Source: Clostridiales bacterium UBA7568
Lineage (GTDB): Bacteria; Bacillota; Clostridia; Oscillospirales; CAG-272
Assembly: GCA_002479075.1 (NCBI GenBank)
Contig: DLLG01000010.1
Span: 1-64,000 of the forward strand
Direction of reading: 5' to 3'
Length of the DNA: 64,000 bases
The translations under genes were made by a program, and so were the position numbers. The notes beneath the pieces were generated by a model that was not told the origin of the DNA, did no database searches, and saw nothing but the letters and a program-made list of their open reading frames with translations. Below, piece after piece: positions 53,287-61,870 of the stretch (the stretch's first letter is position 1; the number at the start of each line of letters is the position of its first letter).

Positions 53287-53315
53287 TTGACAGCCCGCCC
53301 GCGCGGTGTTAAAAT
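53287..53315 (+). promoter_or_regulatory. SigA promoter of the methyltransferase at 53348
   Basis: TTGACA-N17-TAAAAT. Confidence 0.78.
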
Positions 53316-53347
53316 GGAGAAAAACACTCTTTGCGGAGGAAACCGGA

Positions 53348-54043
53348 ATGGCTGAATATTACAAGGCTTATGACGAAATATATAAAAAGGTAAAGGAGAG
53401 CGGAGCGGGCATATGCGGCACTTCGGAAAACGACCCCTTCGTGGCTTCGACGCTTGAAAAATGGGTAAACGAAAACGCTCTCGCGGGGAAGAGCGTGCTT
53501 CAATGCGCCTGCGGCGAGGGAAGCGAGGGGATTATTCTTTCGCGGCTCGGCTGTCTTTACTGGGGGACGGACGTCTCCGTTGCGGCTGTGAATATTGCAA
53601 GGCACAGGCTTGAAAAATACTCCGGCGCACGGATTTTCTTTATGGATATGGTCAAAAACGGCATAGCGGGAAAATATGACGGCATAGTCGATTGTCGGGG
53701 CTTGCAGATGCTTGTCACGGATGACGACAGGCGAAAATACCTCGAAAATATCTATTCTGCCACGAAGGATGGCGCAAGCGCGATATTCATCCGCGAGCTT
53801 TGCGATGACAACGCCTTTCCGGGCGAAGTCGGCAGTATTGATGAATGGAAGAGCATTTCGGGGCTCGACTACGAGATGCACGAAGAGCAAACGATCGGCG
53901 GAAAACCCATTATGTTGCCGAGGATTCCCGAAAGGAGCAAGAGCCGCGAGGGGTATACAAAGGAGCTTGAAACCGTCGGATTCAAAATTGAGAGCTTTGA
54001 GAGGGACGAGGACGGTCTTGCAACATTTGTTGCGAGAAAATGA
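53348..54043 (+). CDS. SAM-dependent methyltransferase (TehB/UbiE-like)
   Basis: A 231-aa class I methyltransferase. The SAM pocket is VLQCACGEGSEG near residue 53, and WGTDVSVAAVNIARHRL follows. A conserved IVDCRGLQMLV aspartate region and an RELCDD strand are present. It is probably for a small molecule such as a thiol, tellurite or selenite, but the substrate is not clear. ATG 53348 follows GGAGG. Its own promoter and a terminator bound it, so it is a single-gene unit. Confidence 0.85.
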   Translation: MAEYYKAYDEIYKKVKESGAGICGTSENDPFVASTLEKWVNENALAGKSVLQCACGEGSEGIILSRLGCLYWGTDVSVAAVNIARHRLEKYSGARIFFMDMVKNGIAGKYDGIVDCRGLQMLVTDDDRRKYLENIYSATKDGASAIFIRELCDDNAFPGEVGSIDEWKSISGLDYEMHEEQTIGGKPIMLPRIPERSKSREGYTKELETVGFKIESFERDEDGLATFVARK

Positions 54044-54066
54044 CGCAAGCGCAGAAAGCAATAAAG

Positions 54067-54096
54067 AAAAACCGGTGCCGATACGGCGCCGGTTTT
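54067..54096. terminator. Bidirectional terminator between the methyltransferase and glmS
   Basis: AAAACCGGTGCCG-ATA-CGGCGCCGGTTTT. Confidence 0.88.
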
Positions 54097-54099
54097 GTT

Positions 54100-55926
54100 T
54101 TATTCGACAGTTACCGATTTTGCAAGGTTCTTCGGCATATCGACGTCCGTACCCCGGAGGACTGCCGCGTGATAAGCGAGGAGCTGATACGCCGTTACGG
54201 CGGAGATTGCCGACGTGATTTCGCTTTTGCACGGCAGAGAGATGATATGGTCTCCGTCGCTCTCCGAATATATCCCCTCGGGCGAAACGAGAACGGTTGC
54301 CGCGCCGCGCGCTTTCACCTCTGAAATGTTCGCCTTGATTTTTTCGTAAAGCTCCGGACGGCAGGCGGAAGCAACGACGGGCACTCCGTCGCTTATGAGG
54401 GAAAGGGTGCCGTGCTTGAGCTCGCCTGCAGCGTAAGCTTCGCTATGGATATACGAGATTTCCTTCAGCTTGAGCGACCCTTCCTCCGCCGCATAGCGGT
54501 CGATACCTCTGCCGATGAAGAACGCGTTTTCGCTTTTTGAGATGACCCTTGCGATTTCCTTTATGTCGTCGCTGCGCTCCGTAAGCGACTGTACCGCCGC
54601 CGGCAGCTCAAGAGAAAGAGCGGAGGTCGCTTCCGCCGCTTCCGCCTCGCTTATTCTGCCGAGCCGAAGCGCCGTCCCGACGGCGAGCAGCGTCATAACC
54701 GTCGCCTGGACGGTAAACGCTTTTGTGCTTGCAACGGCAATTTCCGGTCCCGCTCTCGTATAGATCACCTCGTCCGCCTCGCGTGCGATCGACGATGCGA
54801 CTGCATTGACTATACCGACGGTAAATGCGCCCTTTTCCTTTGCAAGTCTGAGCGCCGCAAGGGAGTCCGCCGTCTCGCCTGATTGCGATATGACGATAAC
54901 CGCGTCCTTCTCTCCGATGATCGGATCTTTATACCGGAATTCCGAGGCGAGCTCCCCCTCGCAGGGGCGCCGCGCGAGCTTTTCGAGCATACATTTGCCG
55001 AAAAGCCCTGCGTGCATTGCCGTTCCGCAGGCGACTATGAAAATTTTCTCCGCCCCTGCGAGCCTCGGAATTATGTTCTTTCCGTCGCCGGAAAAATCGG
55101 GAAGACCGCTCTTTATCCTGCCGGAGAGGACGTTTTTTATTGCCGTCGGCTCTTCGTTTATCTCTTTCAGCATAAAATGCGGGTAGCCGCCCTTTTCCGC
55201 TGCTTCCGTATCCCAGACGGAGACCTTTTTCTCTCTTTCGACGGGGCGCAGGGCGTTGTCGCAGATCAGAACCTTATCCGCCGTGACCTTTGCAATGTCG
55301 CCGCTTTCGAGAATCAGATAATTTCTTGTATATTTGAGAATTGCCGTTATGTCGGACGCTATGAAGCTCTCGCCTTCGCCCGTGCCGATTATCAGCGGAC
55401 TGTCCTTCCTTGCGGCAAAGAGCACATCGGGAAAACCCTCAAAAATTATTGCAAGGGCGAAGGAGCCCCGCATAAGCTGCGCTGCCTTGCCTACCGCCCG
55501 CAGAGGGTCGCCCGTTTCCGAAAAGCAACGGTCGATAAGGGCGGCGGAAACCTCGGTATCCGTCTCGGAAGCAAATTTATAGCCGTCGTTTTCAAGCGCA
55601 GCTTTTATTTCTGCATAATTTTCGATTATCCCGTTGTGTACTACGGTCACCCTGCCGCTTGTGTGCGGATGAGCGTTAAGGGAAGTCGGCGCGCCGTGAG
55701 TTGCCCAGCGGGTATGACCTATGCCGGTGCTTCCGTTTATATTGCGCCTGCCTGCCGCGTCCTCGAGCATTCTGACCTTTCCCGCAGTCTTGACCGTTAC
55801 CGTTTCCCCATCTGAAACAACAGCCATTCCCGCAGAGTCGTAGCCTCTGTATTCAAGAGAGAAAAGCCCGGAGAGAATCACGTCCCTTGCGTTTCTTTTC
55901 CCCGTATAACCGATTATTCCGCACAT
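54100..55926 (-). CDS. glmS: Glutamine--fructose-6-phosphate aminotransferase (isomerizing)
   Basis: A 608-aa GlmS. The glutaminase domain begins at Cys2 (MCGIIGYTG) with RWATHGAPT; two SIS domains follow (SQSGETADSLAAL near residue 350) and the end carries the conserved KSVTVE. It makes glucosamine-6-phosphate, the first step to UDP-GlcNAc. ATG 55926 follows AAAGGAGG and overlaps glmM by 13 bp, so there is no room for a glmS ribozyme in front; I saw none in the window. Confidence 0.97.
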   Translation of the reverse strand: MCGIIGYTGKRNARDVILSGLFSLEYRGYDSAGMAVVSDGETVTVKTAGKVRMLEDAAGRRNINGSTGIGHTRWATHGAPTSLNAHPHTSGRVTVVHNGIIENYAEIKAALENDGYKFASETDTEVSAALIDRCFSETGDPLRAVGKAAQLMRGSFALAIIFEGFPDVLFAARKDSPLIIGTGEGESFIASDITAILKYTRNYLILESGDIAKVTADKVLICDNALRPVEREKKVSVWDTEAAEKGGYPHFMLKEINEEPTAIKNVLSGRIKSGLPDFSGDGKNIIPRLAGAEKIFIVACGTAMHAGLFGKCMLEKLARRPCEGELASEFRYKDPIIGEKDAVIVISQSGETADSLAALRLAKEKGAFTVGIVNAVASSIAREADEVIYTRAGPEIAVASTKAFTVQATVMTLLAVGTALRLGRISEAEAAEATSALSLELPAAVQSLTERSDDIKEIARVISKSENAFFIGRGIDRYAAEEGSLKLKEISYIHSEAYAAGELKHGTLSLISDGVPVVASACRPELYEKIKANISEVKARGAATVLVSPEGIYSESDGDHIISLPCKSEITSAISAVTAYQLLAYHAAVLRGTDVDMPKNLAKSVTVE

Positions 55927-57269
55927 ATATCCTCCTTTGCCGCATTTATCAGCGACGTTATTCTTTCTGCCGCCGTATCCAGAAGAGCCGGCAGGAGCTT
56001 TTCGTCGTCGCTTTCCGCTGTCAGCCTTATGCAAGGCTCCGTTCCTGACGGGCGCGCGACGAGCCTTCCGCTTTTGCCGAGCTTTTCTCTGACCTCGGAA
56101 AGATAACTCTTTATCTCGCCGCTTGCGAGAAACGCGATCTTCTGCTCCGGAGTTGCCGGGATATTTTTTGAAAGTTGGGGCATTTTCTTTATAACGGAAG
56201 CTATCTCCGAGAGCTTTTTGCCCGTTCTTTTTGCAAGCGAAAAAAGCATCACGGCTGTCAGCTCTCCGTCGCCCGTTGGCATAAGGTCTCCGAATATGAT
56301 ATGTCCGGACTGCTCTCCGCCGAAGTTATAATCGCCGAGCCGCATCTCCTCGGAAACATACCTGTCTCCGACCTTCGTCTGGATGAACCTGATGCCGTTT
56401 TCCTCGCAGAAGCGGCAGAGCCCGTAATTGCTCATAACCGTGCCGACTATGCCGCCGCGGAGCCTGCCCCCCGCCTTCATATCGAGCGCGAGCGCCGCCA
56501 TAATTTCGTCCCCGTCTATCGGGACGCCGTTTTCATCGACGCAGATACATCTGTCTGCATCGCCGTCAAACGCCGCGCCGCCGAACAGCTTATTCTTTCT
56601 GACGTATTCGGATAGGAAAGAAATATTCGTCGAGCCGCAGCCGGAATTTATATCGCCGTCCGACCCGTCAAAAAGAACGTCGCATTCTGCGCCGAGAGAC
56701 GAAAATATCTTTCCCGCGGTTCTTCCCGCCGCCCCGCAGGCGCAATCGACGGCTATTCTGAGTCCCGAAAGGGAAGAATCGGAAACTGATACGATATAAT
56801 CCGTATAGTCCTCCGCCGCGCTTTCGTACATATCGATTTTTCCCGTCCTGCAAGCGACGCTTTGCGACGGTAAGAAGAGCATCGCTTCGATCTTGTCTTC
56901 AAGCTCGTCGCAGAGCTTGTGACCGTCCTCTCCGAAAATTTTGATACCGTTGTATTCGGAGGGGTTGTGCGACGCCGTTATCATTATGCCCGCAGACGCT
57001 CCGAGCCTTACCGTCAGAAAAGCGACGGCAGGGGTTGGCAGGACGCCGGCATAAATAACGTCGCCGCCCGCAGAGCATATACCGGAGGCGATTGCCGCGG
57101 CGAGCATCTGCCCGGAGGGGCGTGTATCACGGGCAAGGAGAACTCTCGGCTTTTCACAGGTGCGGGATAATAGTTCAGTCAGCTTTTCGCCGATGCCCGC
57201 CGCAAGCGAGCGTGTCAGCTCTCTCCCTGCAATCCCGCGTATTCCGTCTGTTCCGAACAGTCTTGCCAT
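55914..57269 (-). CDS. glmM: Phosphoglucosamine mutase
   Basis: A 451-aa GlmM. It starts MARLFGTDGIRG; the phosphoserine loop is TASHNPSEYNG, the metal loop DGDADRC and the sugar-binding loop GEQSGH, with the phosphate loop RPSGTEPCIR near the end. It converts glucosamine-6-P to glucosamine-1-P. The ATG overlaps the stop of the preceding hexapeptide gene (TAATG), and its own end overlaps glmS by 13 bp. Confidence 0.97.
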   Translation of the reverse strand: MARLFGTDGIRGIAGRELTRSLAAGIGEKLTELLSRTCEKPRVLLARDTRPSGQMLAAAIASGICSAGGDVIYAGVLPTPAVAFLTVRLGASAGIMITASHNPSEYNGIKIFGEDGHKLCDELEDKIEAMLFLPSQSVACRTGKIDMYESAAEDYTDYIVSVSDSSLSGLRIAVDCACGAAGRTAGKIFSSLGAECDVLFDGSDGDINSGCGSTNISFLSEYVRKNKLFGGAAFDGDADRCICVDENGVPIDGDEIMAALALDMKAGGRLRGGIVGTVMSNYGLCRFCEENGIRFIQTKVGDRYVSEEMRLGDYNFGGEQSGHIIFGDLMPTGDGELTAVMLFSLAKRTGKKLSEIASVIKKMPQLSKNIPATPEQKIAFLASGEIKSYLSEVREKLGKSGRLVARPSGTEPCIRLTAESDDEKLLPALLDTAAERITSLINAAKEDICAE

Positions 57270-57922
57270 TATATTCTCCTTTCCGAAATGCAACCGGCAG
57301 ATTTGTATATCATATTTTCCCCGACGTAGCCTCTCAGGCAGGAGAGGGGATAGATTATGCTGTTTTTGCCTATTATGCTGCCCGGGCAGATAACGCTTCC
57401 GCAACCGATCTCCGCTCCGTCTCCGATTGCCGCACCGAACTTTCTTTTGCCTGTTTCGAGTTTTTCTCCCTCGCAGGTTACCGTCACGTTCGTTTTGTCC
57501 AGCTTAAGATTGGATATGACGGCACCCGCTCCGAGATGAGCTCCCCTGCCGATGATACTGTCGCCGGCATAATTGAAATGCGGCAGGCAAGCACGGCTCA
57601 TAATTATACTGTTTTTGACCTCGGAGGAATTGCCGATGACGGCTCCTTCGCCGATATAAGCCGAGTCCCTTATATAGGCGCAATGGCGTATTTCCGCATC
57701 CTTTTCTATGATGCAGGGGGCGGCTATCTCCGCGCTCTGCGCAACCCTTGCCGAGCGATGTATCCATATGCTTTCGGAGGGGTGAAGATAATCATCGGAG
57801 AGTGTTTTGCCGATTGAAACAATAATGCTTCCGATGTCCGCAATAGCCTCCCAGGCATATTCGTATGCGGAGAGTTGCGGCAGGGGAAGATCGAAAAGCG
57901 AGCTTATTTTTATGCTGTTCAT
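57269..57922 (-). CDS. Stand-alone hexapeptide acyltransferase, GlmU C-terminal-like
   Basis: A 217-aa left-handed beta-helix protein with many hexapeptide turns (IGEGAVIGNSSEV, GRGAHLGAGAVISN, IGDGAEIGCGSVICPG). The order and the NLK-type insertion resemble the acetyltransferase half of GlmU. There is no nucleotidyltransferase domain, and none is nearby. It is translationally coupled to glmM, so acetylation of glucosamine-1-phosphate is the likely reaction. ATG 57922 was chosen because the frame upstream runs into tRNA genes. Confidence 0.82.
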   Translation of the reverse strand: MNSIKISSLFDLPLPQLSAYEYAWEAIADIGSIIVSIGKTLSDDYLHPSESIWIHRSARVAQSAEIAAPCIIEKDAEIRHCAYIRDSAYIGEGAVIGNSSEVKNSIIMSRACLPHFNYAGDSIIGRGAHLGAGAVISNLKLDKTNVTVTCEGEKLETGKRKFGAAIGDGAEIGCGSVICPGSIIGKNSIIYPLSCLRGYVGENMIYKSAGCISERRI

Positions 57923-58164
57923 CCTGTTTACCTTTCTTTGCTTCGGCGTTTGTTTATAGTGTGCCGACAAGGCATATTTCTCACCGAGCCTATTGAAAAG
58001 ACTCATTTTTATCATATGCCGGAAACCAAACCGTTGTGTCAAAGCCGATGATTTATTATTGCCGGAAACAGCTTCGGAAAAAACAAAAAACGCCCCGGAG
58101 GACGCTTTGAAAATTATAAAAAAACGGGCCCACTGCTTTGCGCGGCTGCATACGAGGGAAAAAT

Positions 58165-58194
58165 AAAATCCCCGCGCAAAATGCACGGGGATTT
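58165..58194 (-). terminator. Terminator after tRNA-Tyr
   Basis: AAAATCCCCGTGC...GCGCGGGGATTTT then ATTTTT on the minus strand, directly at the tRNA 3' end. Confidence 0.88.
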
Positions 58195-58279
58195 TGGTGG
58201 GAGCGGGTGGATTCGGACCACCGAAGTCACTGACAACAGATTTACAGTCTGCCCCCTTTGGCCACTCGGGAACGCTCCC
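58195..58279 (-). tRNA. tRNA-Tyr (anticodon GTA)
   Basis: Minus strand: acceptor GGGAGCG / CGCTCCC, anticodon stem GCAGA-CTGTAAA-TCTGT with anticodon GTA, a long variable arm as expected for a class II tRNA, TTCGGTGG..., discriminator A and encoded CCA; 85 nt. Confidence 0.95.
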
Positions 58280-58285
58280 AATTAT

Positions 58286-58318
58286 AAAGCCTCGCACACA
58301 GAGTGCACAAGGCTTTTT
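58286..58318 (-). other. Hairpin between tRNA-Thr and tRNA-Tyr
   Basis: An 11-bp stem (with G-U pairs) GCCTTGTGCAC / GTGTGCGAGGC in the 39-bp spacer, followed by TTTATAAT. It may be a processing spacer or a weak terminator. Confidence 0.45.
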
Positions 58319-58393
58319 TGGAGCTGGTGATCGGAGTCGAACCAACAACCTGCTGATTACAAATCAGCTGCTCTGCCATTGAGCCACACCAGC
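58319..58393 (-). tRNA. tRNA-Thr (anticodon TGT)
   Basis: Minus strand: acceptor GCTGGTG / CACCAGC, anticodon stem GCTGA-TTTGTAA-TCAGC giving anticodon TGT, T-arm with TTCGACT, discriminator T and encoded CCA; 75 nt. Confidence 0.95.
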
Positions 58394-58427
58394 AATTTCG
58401 CAGACGCTTTCCGCGTCGGCGAGAAGA

Positions 58428-58456
58428 ATTATATCATAACGAAAACCGCTTGTCAA
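58428..58456 (-). promoter_or_regulatory. SigA promoter of the tRNA operon
   Basis: TTGACA-N17-TATAAT, a perfect consensus on the minus strand, about 35 bp before tRNA-Thr. Confidence 0.88.
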
Positions 58457-58494
58457 TAGCTTTCCGATAAATTTTTCTTCAAAGCGAGAAAAAA

Positions 58495-59373
58495 TTATCG
58501 GATTTTTGCGTAGAGGGTGATGTCTCCCTCGATAGGCGCGGCTTCGGACGAAAGCGGCGAGAAAACAGACGTCATTTCGGGGTCTGTATACAGGGTTATC
58601 CCGCGCTCTCCGGTGCTGATGCCGAGGTAGCAGCCCTTTTGCGCCGTAAACACTGATTTTGTCTCGTTTTCCGTGCCCGCGTTGAAGACGAGGGTTACGC
58701 TTGCCGTATCCGGGGAGGGAAGAGCGGGCGCTTGCGGTTCTTCGGAATAAGAAAAATCTCTTTTGAGAAACGGTTTTTCTGTCCCGTCCGATTTTCTGAA
58801 AGTATAAGTTACGCTATCCGTTATATGATTGTCGTGGATGATATAAGTCGCAATGACCTTGTCTCCGACGGAGAGCCCGACGGAAGAATATTTTGCGGCG
58901 ACGGCGATCGTCGTATCCGCAATATACGCAACCTCCGTTTTGCCCTCGGATTTTTTCGAATAAAGCTGGCGGAAGGAAAGACCGTCAAAATCGTTTTCGC
59001 TCGTCAGATAACCTTCAATGTATTCTCTGTATGTCTGCGACATCAATATGACCGAGTACGTTCTTCCGTCTTTTTCCGCAAACACTCTGCCGTCGCAGGC
59101 GTTGAGCGAATAGCTGCCGTCGCTCTGAATAACGTTGTATTCGTATTCCTCTTCCGGCGAGGGATAAATACAGACGGAGTACGAATAGCGTTCATCTCCG
59201 TTTTCACCGTAATATGTCAAAACCTCGGAAAACGACTTTCGGCTGCCGCCTGCAAATACCGTCTCCGGCGAAAGATTTCTTCTGATTTCATTATATGATA
59301 CCGACGCTCCCTTTCCGCAGGACACGAGCAGAAGAGATATCGCCGCAATTATAACCGATAACGCTTTTTTCAT
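58495..59373 (-). CDS. Lipoprotein with C-terminal InlB/Listeria-Bacteroides-type repeat
   Basis: A 292-aa secreted lipoprotein. The signal ends in LLLVSC (lipobox, Cys 19), then a mainly beta region of about 190 aa. A C-terminal module (about 225-292) ends ITLYAKIR, the pattern of InlB B-repeat/Flg_new domains. The function is unknown; a surface role is likely. GGAGG precedes the ATG. Its promoter lies at 59424-59452, divergent from the next gene's. Confidence 0.82.
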   Translation of the reverse strand: MKKALSVIIAAISLLLVSCGKGASVSYNEIRRNLSPETVFAGGSRKSFSEVLTYYGENGDERYSYSVCIYPSPEEEYEYNVIQSDGSYSLNACDGRVFAEKDGRTYSVILMSQTYREYIEGYLTSENDFDGLSFRQLYSKKSEGKTEVAYIADTTIAVAAKYSSVGLSVGDKVIATYIIHDNHITDSVTYTFRKSDGTEKPFLKRDFSYSEEPQAPALPSPDTASVTLVFNAGTENETKSVFTAQKGCYLGISTGERGITLYTDPEMTSVFSPLSSEAAPIEGDITLYAKIR

Positions 59374-59423
59374 TTTTCCTCCGTAAAATCAAAGACTTTT
59401 TCAGGTCAAAGCCTTCCGATAAC

Positions 59424-59452
59424 ATTTTATCTCCGGAATCCGGATTTGTCAA
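59424..59452 (-). promoter_or_regulatory. SigA promoter of the lipoprotein gene
   Basis: TTGACA-N17-TAAAAT on the minus strand. Confidence 0.78.
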
Positions 59453-59482
59453 GGATTATGCCCGAATGTTCATTCTTTAGTC

Positions 59483-59511
59483 TTGAAGTCCGGCTTCTTT
59501 TCTGCTATAAT
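59483..59511 (+). promoter_or_regulatory. SigA promoter of the cyclophilin gene
   Basis: TTGAAG-N17-TATAAT. Confidence 0.72.
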
Positions 59512-59541
59512 GATAAAAAAATACGCAAAAGAGGTAACAAA

Positions 59542-60132
59542 ATGAGAAAAATAAAAATTATTGCCGCGGTTCTTGCGCTTATGATGCTGGCGCTGGCTTT
59601 TTCCGCCTGCGGGGGCGGTAGCGAGAAAAAGGCTGTTATGACGATTGAAGGCTACGGAGACGTAACGATTCTCCTCGATTACAAAAATGCCCCCATAACT
59701 GCGGCTCATTTCGAGAAGCTCGCAAAAGAAGGCTCTTACGACAATACGGATTTCATCAGAATGCAGGCGGGCTTTGTCCTTCAGGGCGGAGCAAATTCAA
59801 AATCCACAGAGACGATAAAGGGAGAGTTCAAATCAAACGGCGTCAAAAACAATCTCAAACACAAGAAGGGCGTTGTTTCGATGGCGCGCTCAAGCGATCC
59901 GGATTCCGCTTCAACACAGTTCTTTTTCGTCCTTTCGGATTCGGCGCAGTCGTCTCTTGACGGAAATTATGCCGCTTTCGGAACGATAATCGAAGGTTGG
60001 GACGTTGTTGAAAAGATCTGCTCGGATATAAACAAAAACGGCGGCTTCACAGAAGATTACTACGGAGTTTATATGGGCTTTTTGAAAGAGGAAAACTATA
60101 TCAAGATAGAAACGGTCAAAATAATCGACTGA
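59542..60132 (+). CDS. Lipoprotein peptidyl-prolyl isomerase, cyclophilin type
   Basis: A 196-aa cyclophilin with a lipoprotein signal (lipobox LAFSAC, Cys 21). The active-site block FIRMQAGFVLQGG, the ARSSDPDSASTQFFF segment and AAFGTIIEGWDVV are present. Some residues that bind cyclosporin in human cyclophilin are altered, as in other bacterial members. It folds proteins outside the membrane. ATG 59542 has GAGG upstream; the longer frame starts before the promoter. Confidence 0.93.
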   Translation: MRKIKIIAAVLALMMLALAFSACGGGSEKKAVMTIEGYGDVTILLDYKNAPITAAHFEKLAKEGSYDNTDFIRMQAGFVLQGGANSKSTETIKGEFKSNGVKNNLKHKKGVVSMARSSDPDSASTQFFFVLSDSAQSSLDGNYAAFGTIIEGWDVVEKICSDINKNGGFTEDYYGVYMGFLKEENYIKIETVKIID

Positions 60133-60199
60133 AAAAACAGATAATTTTGGGTAAAACAGAAAAAAGTAACAGAAAAATCCAAATTTTTCTCTCAAAAGT

Positions 60200-60222
60200 C
60201 AGAATATTGACGAAATATTCTG
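60200..60222 (+). repeat. Inverted repeat upstream of the AbrB-type gene
   Basis: CAGAATATT-N5-AATATTCTG (9-bp arms) about 20 bp before the -35 at 60240. It is A/T-rich, suitable as an AbrB-type or other regulator site. Confidence 0.5.
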
Positions 60223-60239
60223 ATTTGTAAAAAAATATG

Positions 60240-60268
60240 TTGACTTTCTTATCATAATATGGTAAATT
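60240..60268 (+). promoter_or_regulatory. Candidate SigA promoter of the AbrB gene
   Basis: TTGACT-N17-TAAATT. Confidence 0.6.
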
Positions 60269-60294
60269 ATAAGTACACTGTGAAAGGAGTGTAA

Positions 60295-60546
60295 ATGCAT
60301 ATGAAGTCTACGGGCGTAGTAAGAAAAATCGATGAGCTCGGAAGATTTGTTCTTCCCATCGAGCTCAGAAAGAACCTCAGAATTAACAATCGTGATTCTG
60401 TTGAGATCTTCGTTGAAGACGACAAGATCATACTCAAAAAGTATGAGCCTTCTTGCGTTTTCTGCGGCAATGCGGACGGCGTTGAAAGCCTTAACGGCAA
60501 GCTGATCTGCAAGAACTGCATACAGAAGATTAAGGACAGGTATTGA
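60295..60546 (+). CDS. AbrB/SpoVT-family regulator with zinc-ribbon-like tail
   Basis: An 83-aa transition-state-type regulator. The swapped-hairpin DNA-binding domain (GVVRKIDELGRFVLPIELRK in part) is followed by a short tail with CVFCGN and CKNC, likely one zinc site. AbrB proteins repress growth-phase and sporulation genes in Bacillota. Starts at 60295 and 60301 are both possible; 60295 is better spaced from GGAG. Confidence 0.92.
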   Translation: MHMKSTGVVRKIDELGRFVLPIELRKNLRINNRDSVEIFVEDDKIILKKYEPSCVFCGNADGVESLNGKLICKNCIQKIKDRY

Positions 60547-60608
60547 TATTTTGATTCGGGGGGTCTTTTGGCGGCGCGGCTTACTGGCTGCGCCGTCAAA
60601 AGAATGGG

Positions 60609-60637
60609 AAAATCATCGGGAAACCGATGATTTTTTT
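60609..60637 (+). terminator. Terminator after the AbrB gene
   Basis: AAATCATCGG-GAAA-CCGATGATTT followed by T run. A second GC-rich stem (about 60571-60600) precedes it. Confidence 0.88.
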
Positions 60638-60706
60638 CATTTTGTCCCATTTTTCCGCACTTTATAAGCAAAATTCAAAAAAATCCGAATTTTTTCGATT
60701 TGCCTA

Positions 60707-60735
60707 TTGACAAGCCGTTTCCGAAGTGATATGAT
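60707..60735 (+). promoter_or_regulatory. SigA promoter of asnA
   Basis: TTGACA-N17-TATGAT, 31 bp before the ATG. Confidence 0.8.
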
Positions 60736-60766
60736 AGGAGCAATTTTTTAATAAAGGAGGCTGTCT

Positions 60767-61774
60767 ATGAGCAGAACCACATTGCCGCAGGGATACAAAT
60801 CCATTCTCGGCATTTATCAAACGCAAACCGCTATCGGTATGATCCACAGTATTTTTGAAGAAAAGTTGGGCAGTGCGCTCAATTTACGCAGAGTATCCGC
60901 TCCGCTGTTCGTAGAGCCTCAGTCGGGACTCAACGATGATTTGAACGGTGTTGAGCGCCCCGTGACCTTTGATATAAAGGAAACCGGAACGGAAGCCGCC
61001 GTTGTTCATTCGCTCGCAAAATGGAAGCGTATGGCGCTTTACAACTACGGGTTTTCCGCCGGAGAGGGAATATTTACGGATATGAACGCCATCCGTCGCG
61101 ACGAGGAAATGGACAATCTCCATTCGATATACGTTGACCAATGGGACTGGGAAAAGGTTATTGAAAAGTCCGACAGGACGACGGATTACTTAAAGGCTAC
61201 CGTCCGCAAAATCGTCGGAGCGATATGCGATACGCAGGACGAGCTTTGCCGCGCTTTCCCGGCTCTTCCGCACAGCCTTTCGAGAGACGTTTCGTTTGTA
61301 ACGACGCAGGAGCTTGAAGATATGTATCCCTCTCTTACCCCGAAGCAGCGCGAGAACGCCTATGTAAAGGATCATCGCACGACGTTCATAATGCAGATTG
61401 GCGAAAAGCTGAAATCCGGTATAAAGCACGACGGCAGGGCACCGGACTATGACGATTGGTCCCTCAACGGCGACATTATGTTCTATGATGACACTCTCGG
61501 TTGCGCATTTGAAGTATCGTCTATGGGCATAAGAGTCAGCCCCGAATCGCTTGACAGCCAGCTTGCGGAGGCAGATGCAGACGCAAGACGCGCTCTGCCG
61601 TTCCATAAGATGCTTCTTGAAGGCAAGCTGCCTTATACGATCGGCGGAGGAATCGGACAGTCGCGCCTTTCGATGCTTCTTCTCGGAAAAGCACATATCG
61701 GCGAGGTTCAATGCTCCGTTTGGGACGATGAGACAAAAGCCGAGTGCGCAAAGGCGGGCATAAAGCTGCTCTGA
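60767..61774 (+). CDS. asnA: Aspartate--ammonia ligase (asparagine synthetase A)
   Basis: A 335-aa AsnA. It is related to class II aminoacyl-tRNA synthetases and forms asparagine from aspartate, ammonia and ATP. The conserved VSAPLFVEPQSGLND, EGIFTDMNAIRRDE, YVDQWDWEKVI and GGGIGQSRL blocks are present. It is single-gene, with AAAGGAGG before the ATG and a bidirectional terminator. Confidence 0.97.
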   Translation: MSRTTLPQGYKSILGIYQTQTAIGMIHSIFEEKLGSALNLRRVSAPLFVEPQSGLNDDLNGVERPVTFDIKETGTEAAVVHSLAKWKRMALYNYGFSAGEGIFTDMNAIRRDEEMDNLHSIYVDQWDWEKVIEKSDRTTDYLKATVRKIVGAICDTQDELCRAFPALPHSLSRDVSFVTTQELEDMYPSLTPKQRENAYVKDHRTTFIMQIGEKLKSGIKHDGRAPDYDDWSLNGDIMFYDDTLGCAFEVSSMGIRVSPESLDSQLAEADADARRALPFHKMLLEGKLPYTIGGGIGQSRLSMLLLGKAHIGEVQCSVWDDETKAECAKAGIKLL

Positions 61775-61835
61775 TGAAATAATCAAGCGGATGACAGAGC
61801 AATTTGTTTTATACAATTATATAATACAAAAACAA

Positions 61836-61866
61836 CACGGCTGAAAGCGGAACGCTTTCAGCCGTG
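61836..61866. terminator. Bidirectional terminator between asnA and the TIM-barrel gene
   Basis: CACGGCTGAAAGCG-N3-CGCTTTCAGCCGTG with T-rich flanks on both sides. Confidence 0.88.
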
Positions 61867-61870
61867 ATTT

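Noticed and set aside
53309..55815. 300-codon frames over the methyltransferase and glmS
   Set aside because: Opposite strand of well-supported genes, no ribosome-binding sites.
55927..57922. glmS ribozyme
   Set aside because: glmS starts inside glmM and there is no leader in which the ribozyme could fold; none was seen upstream of the operon.
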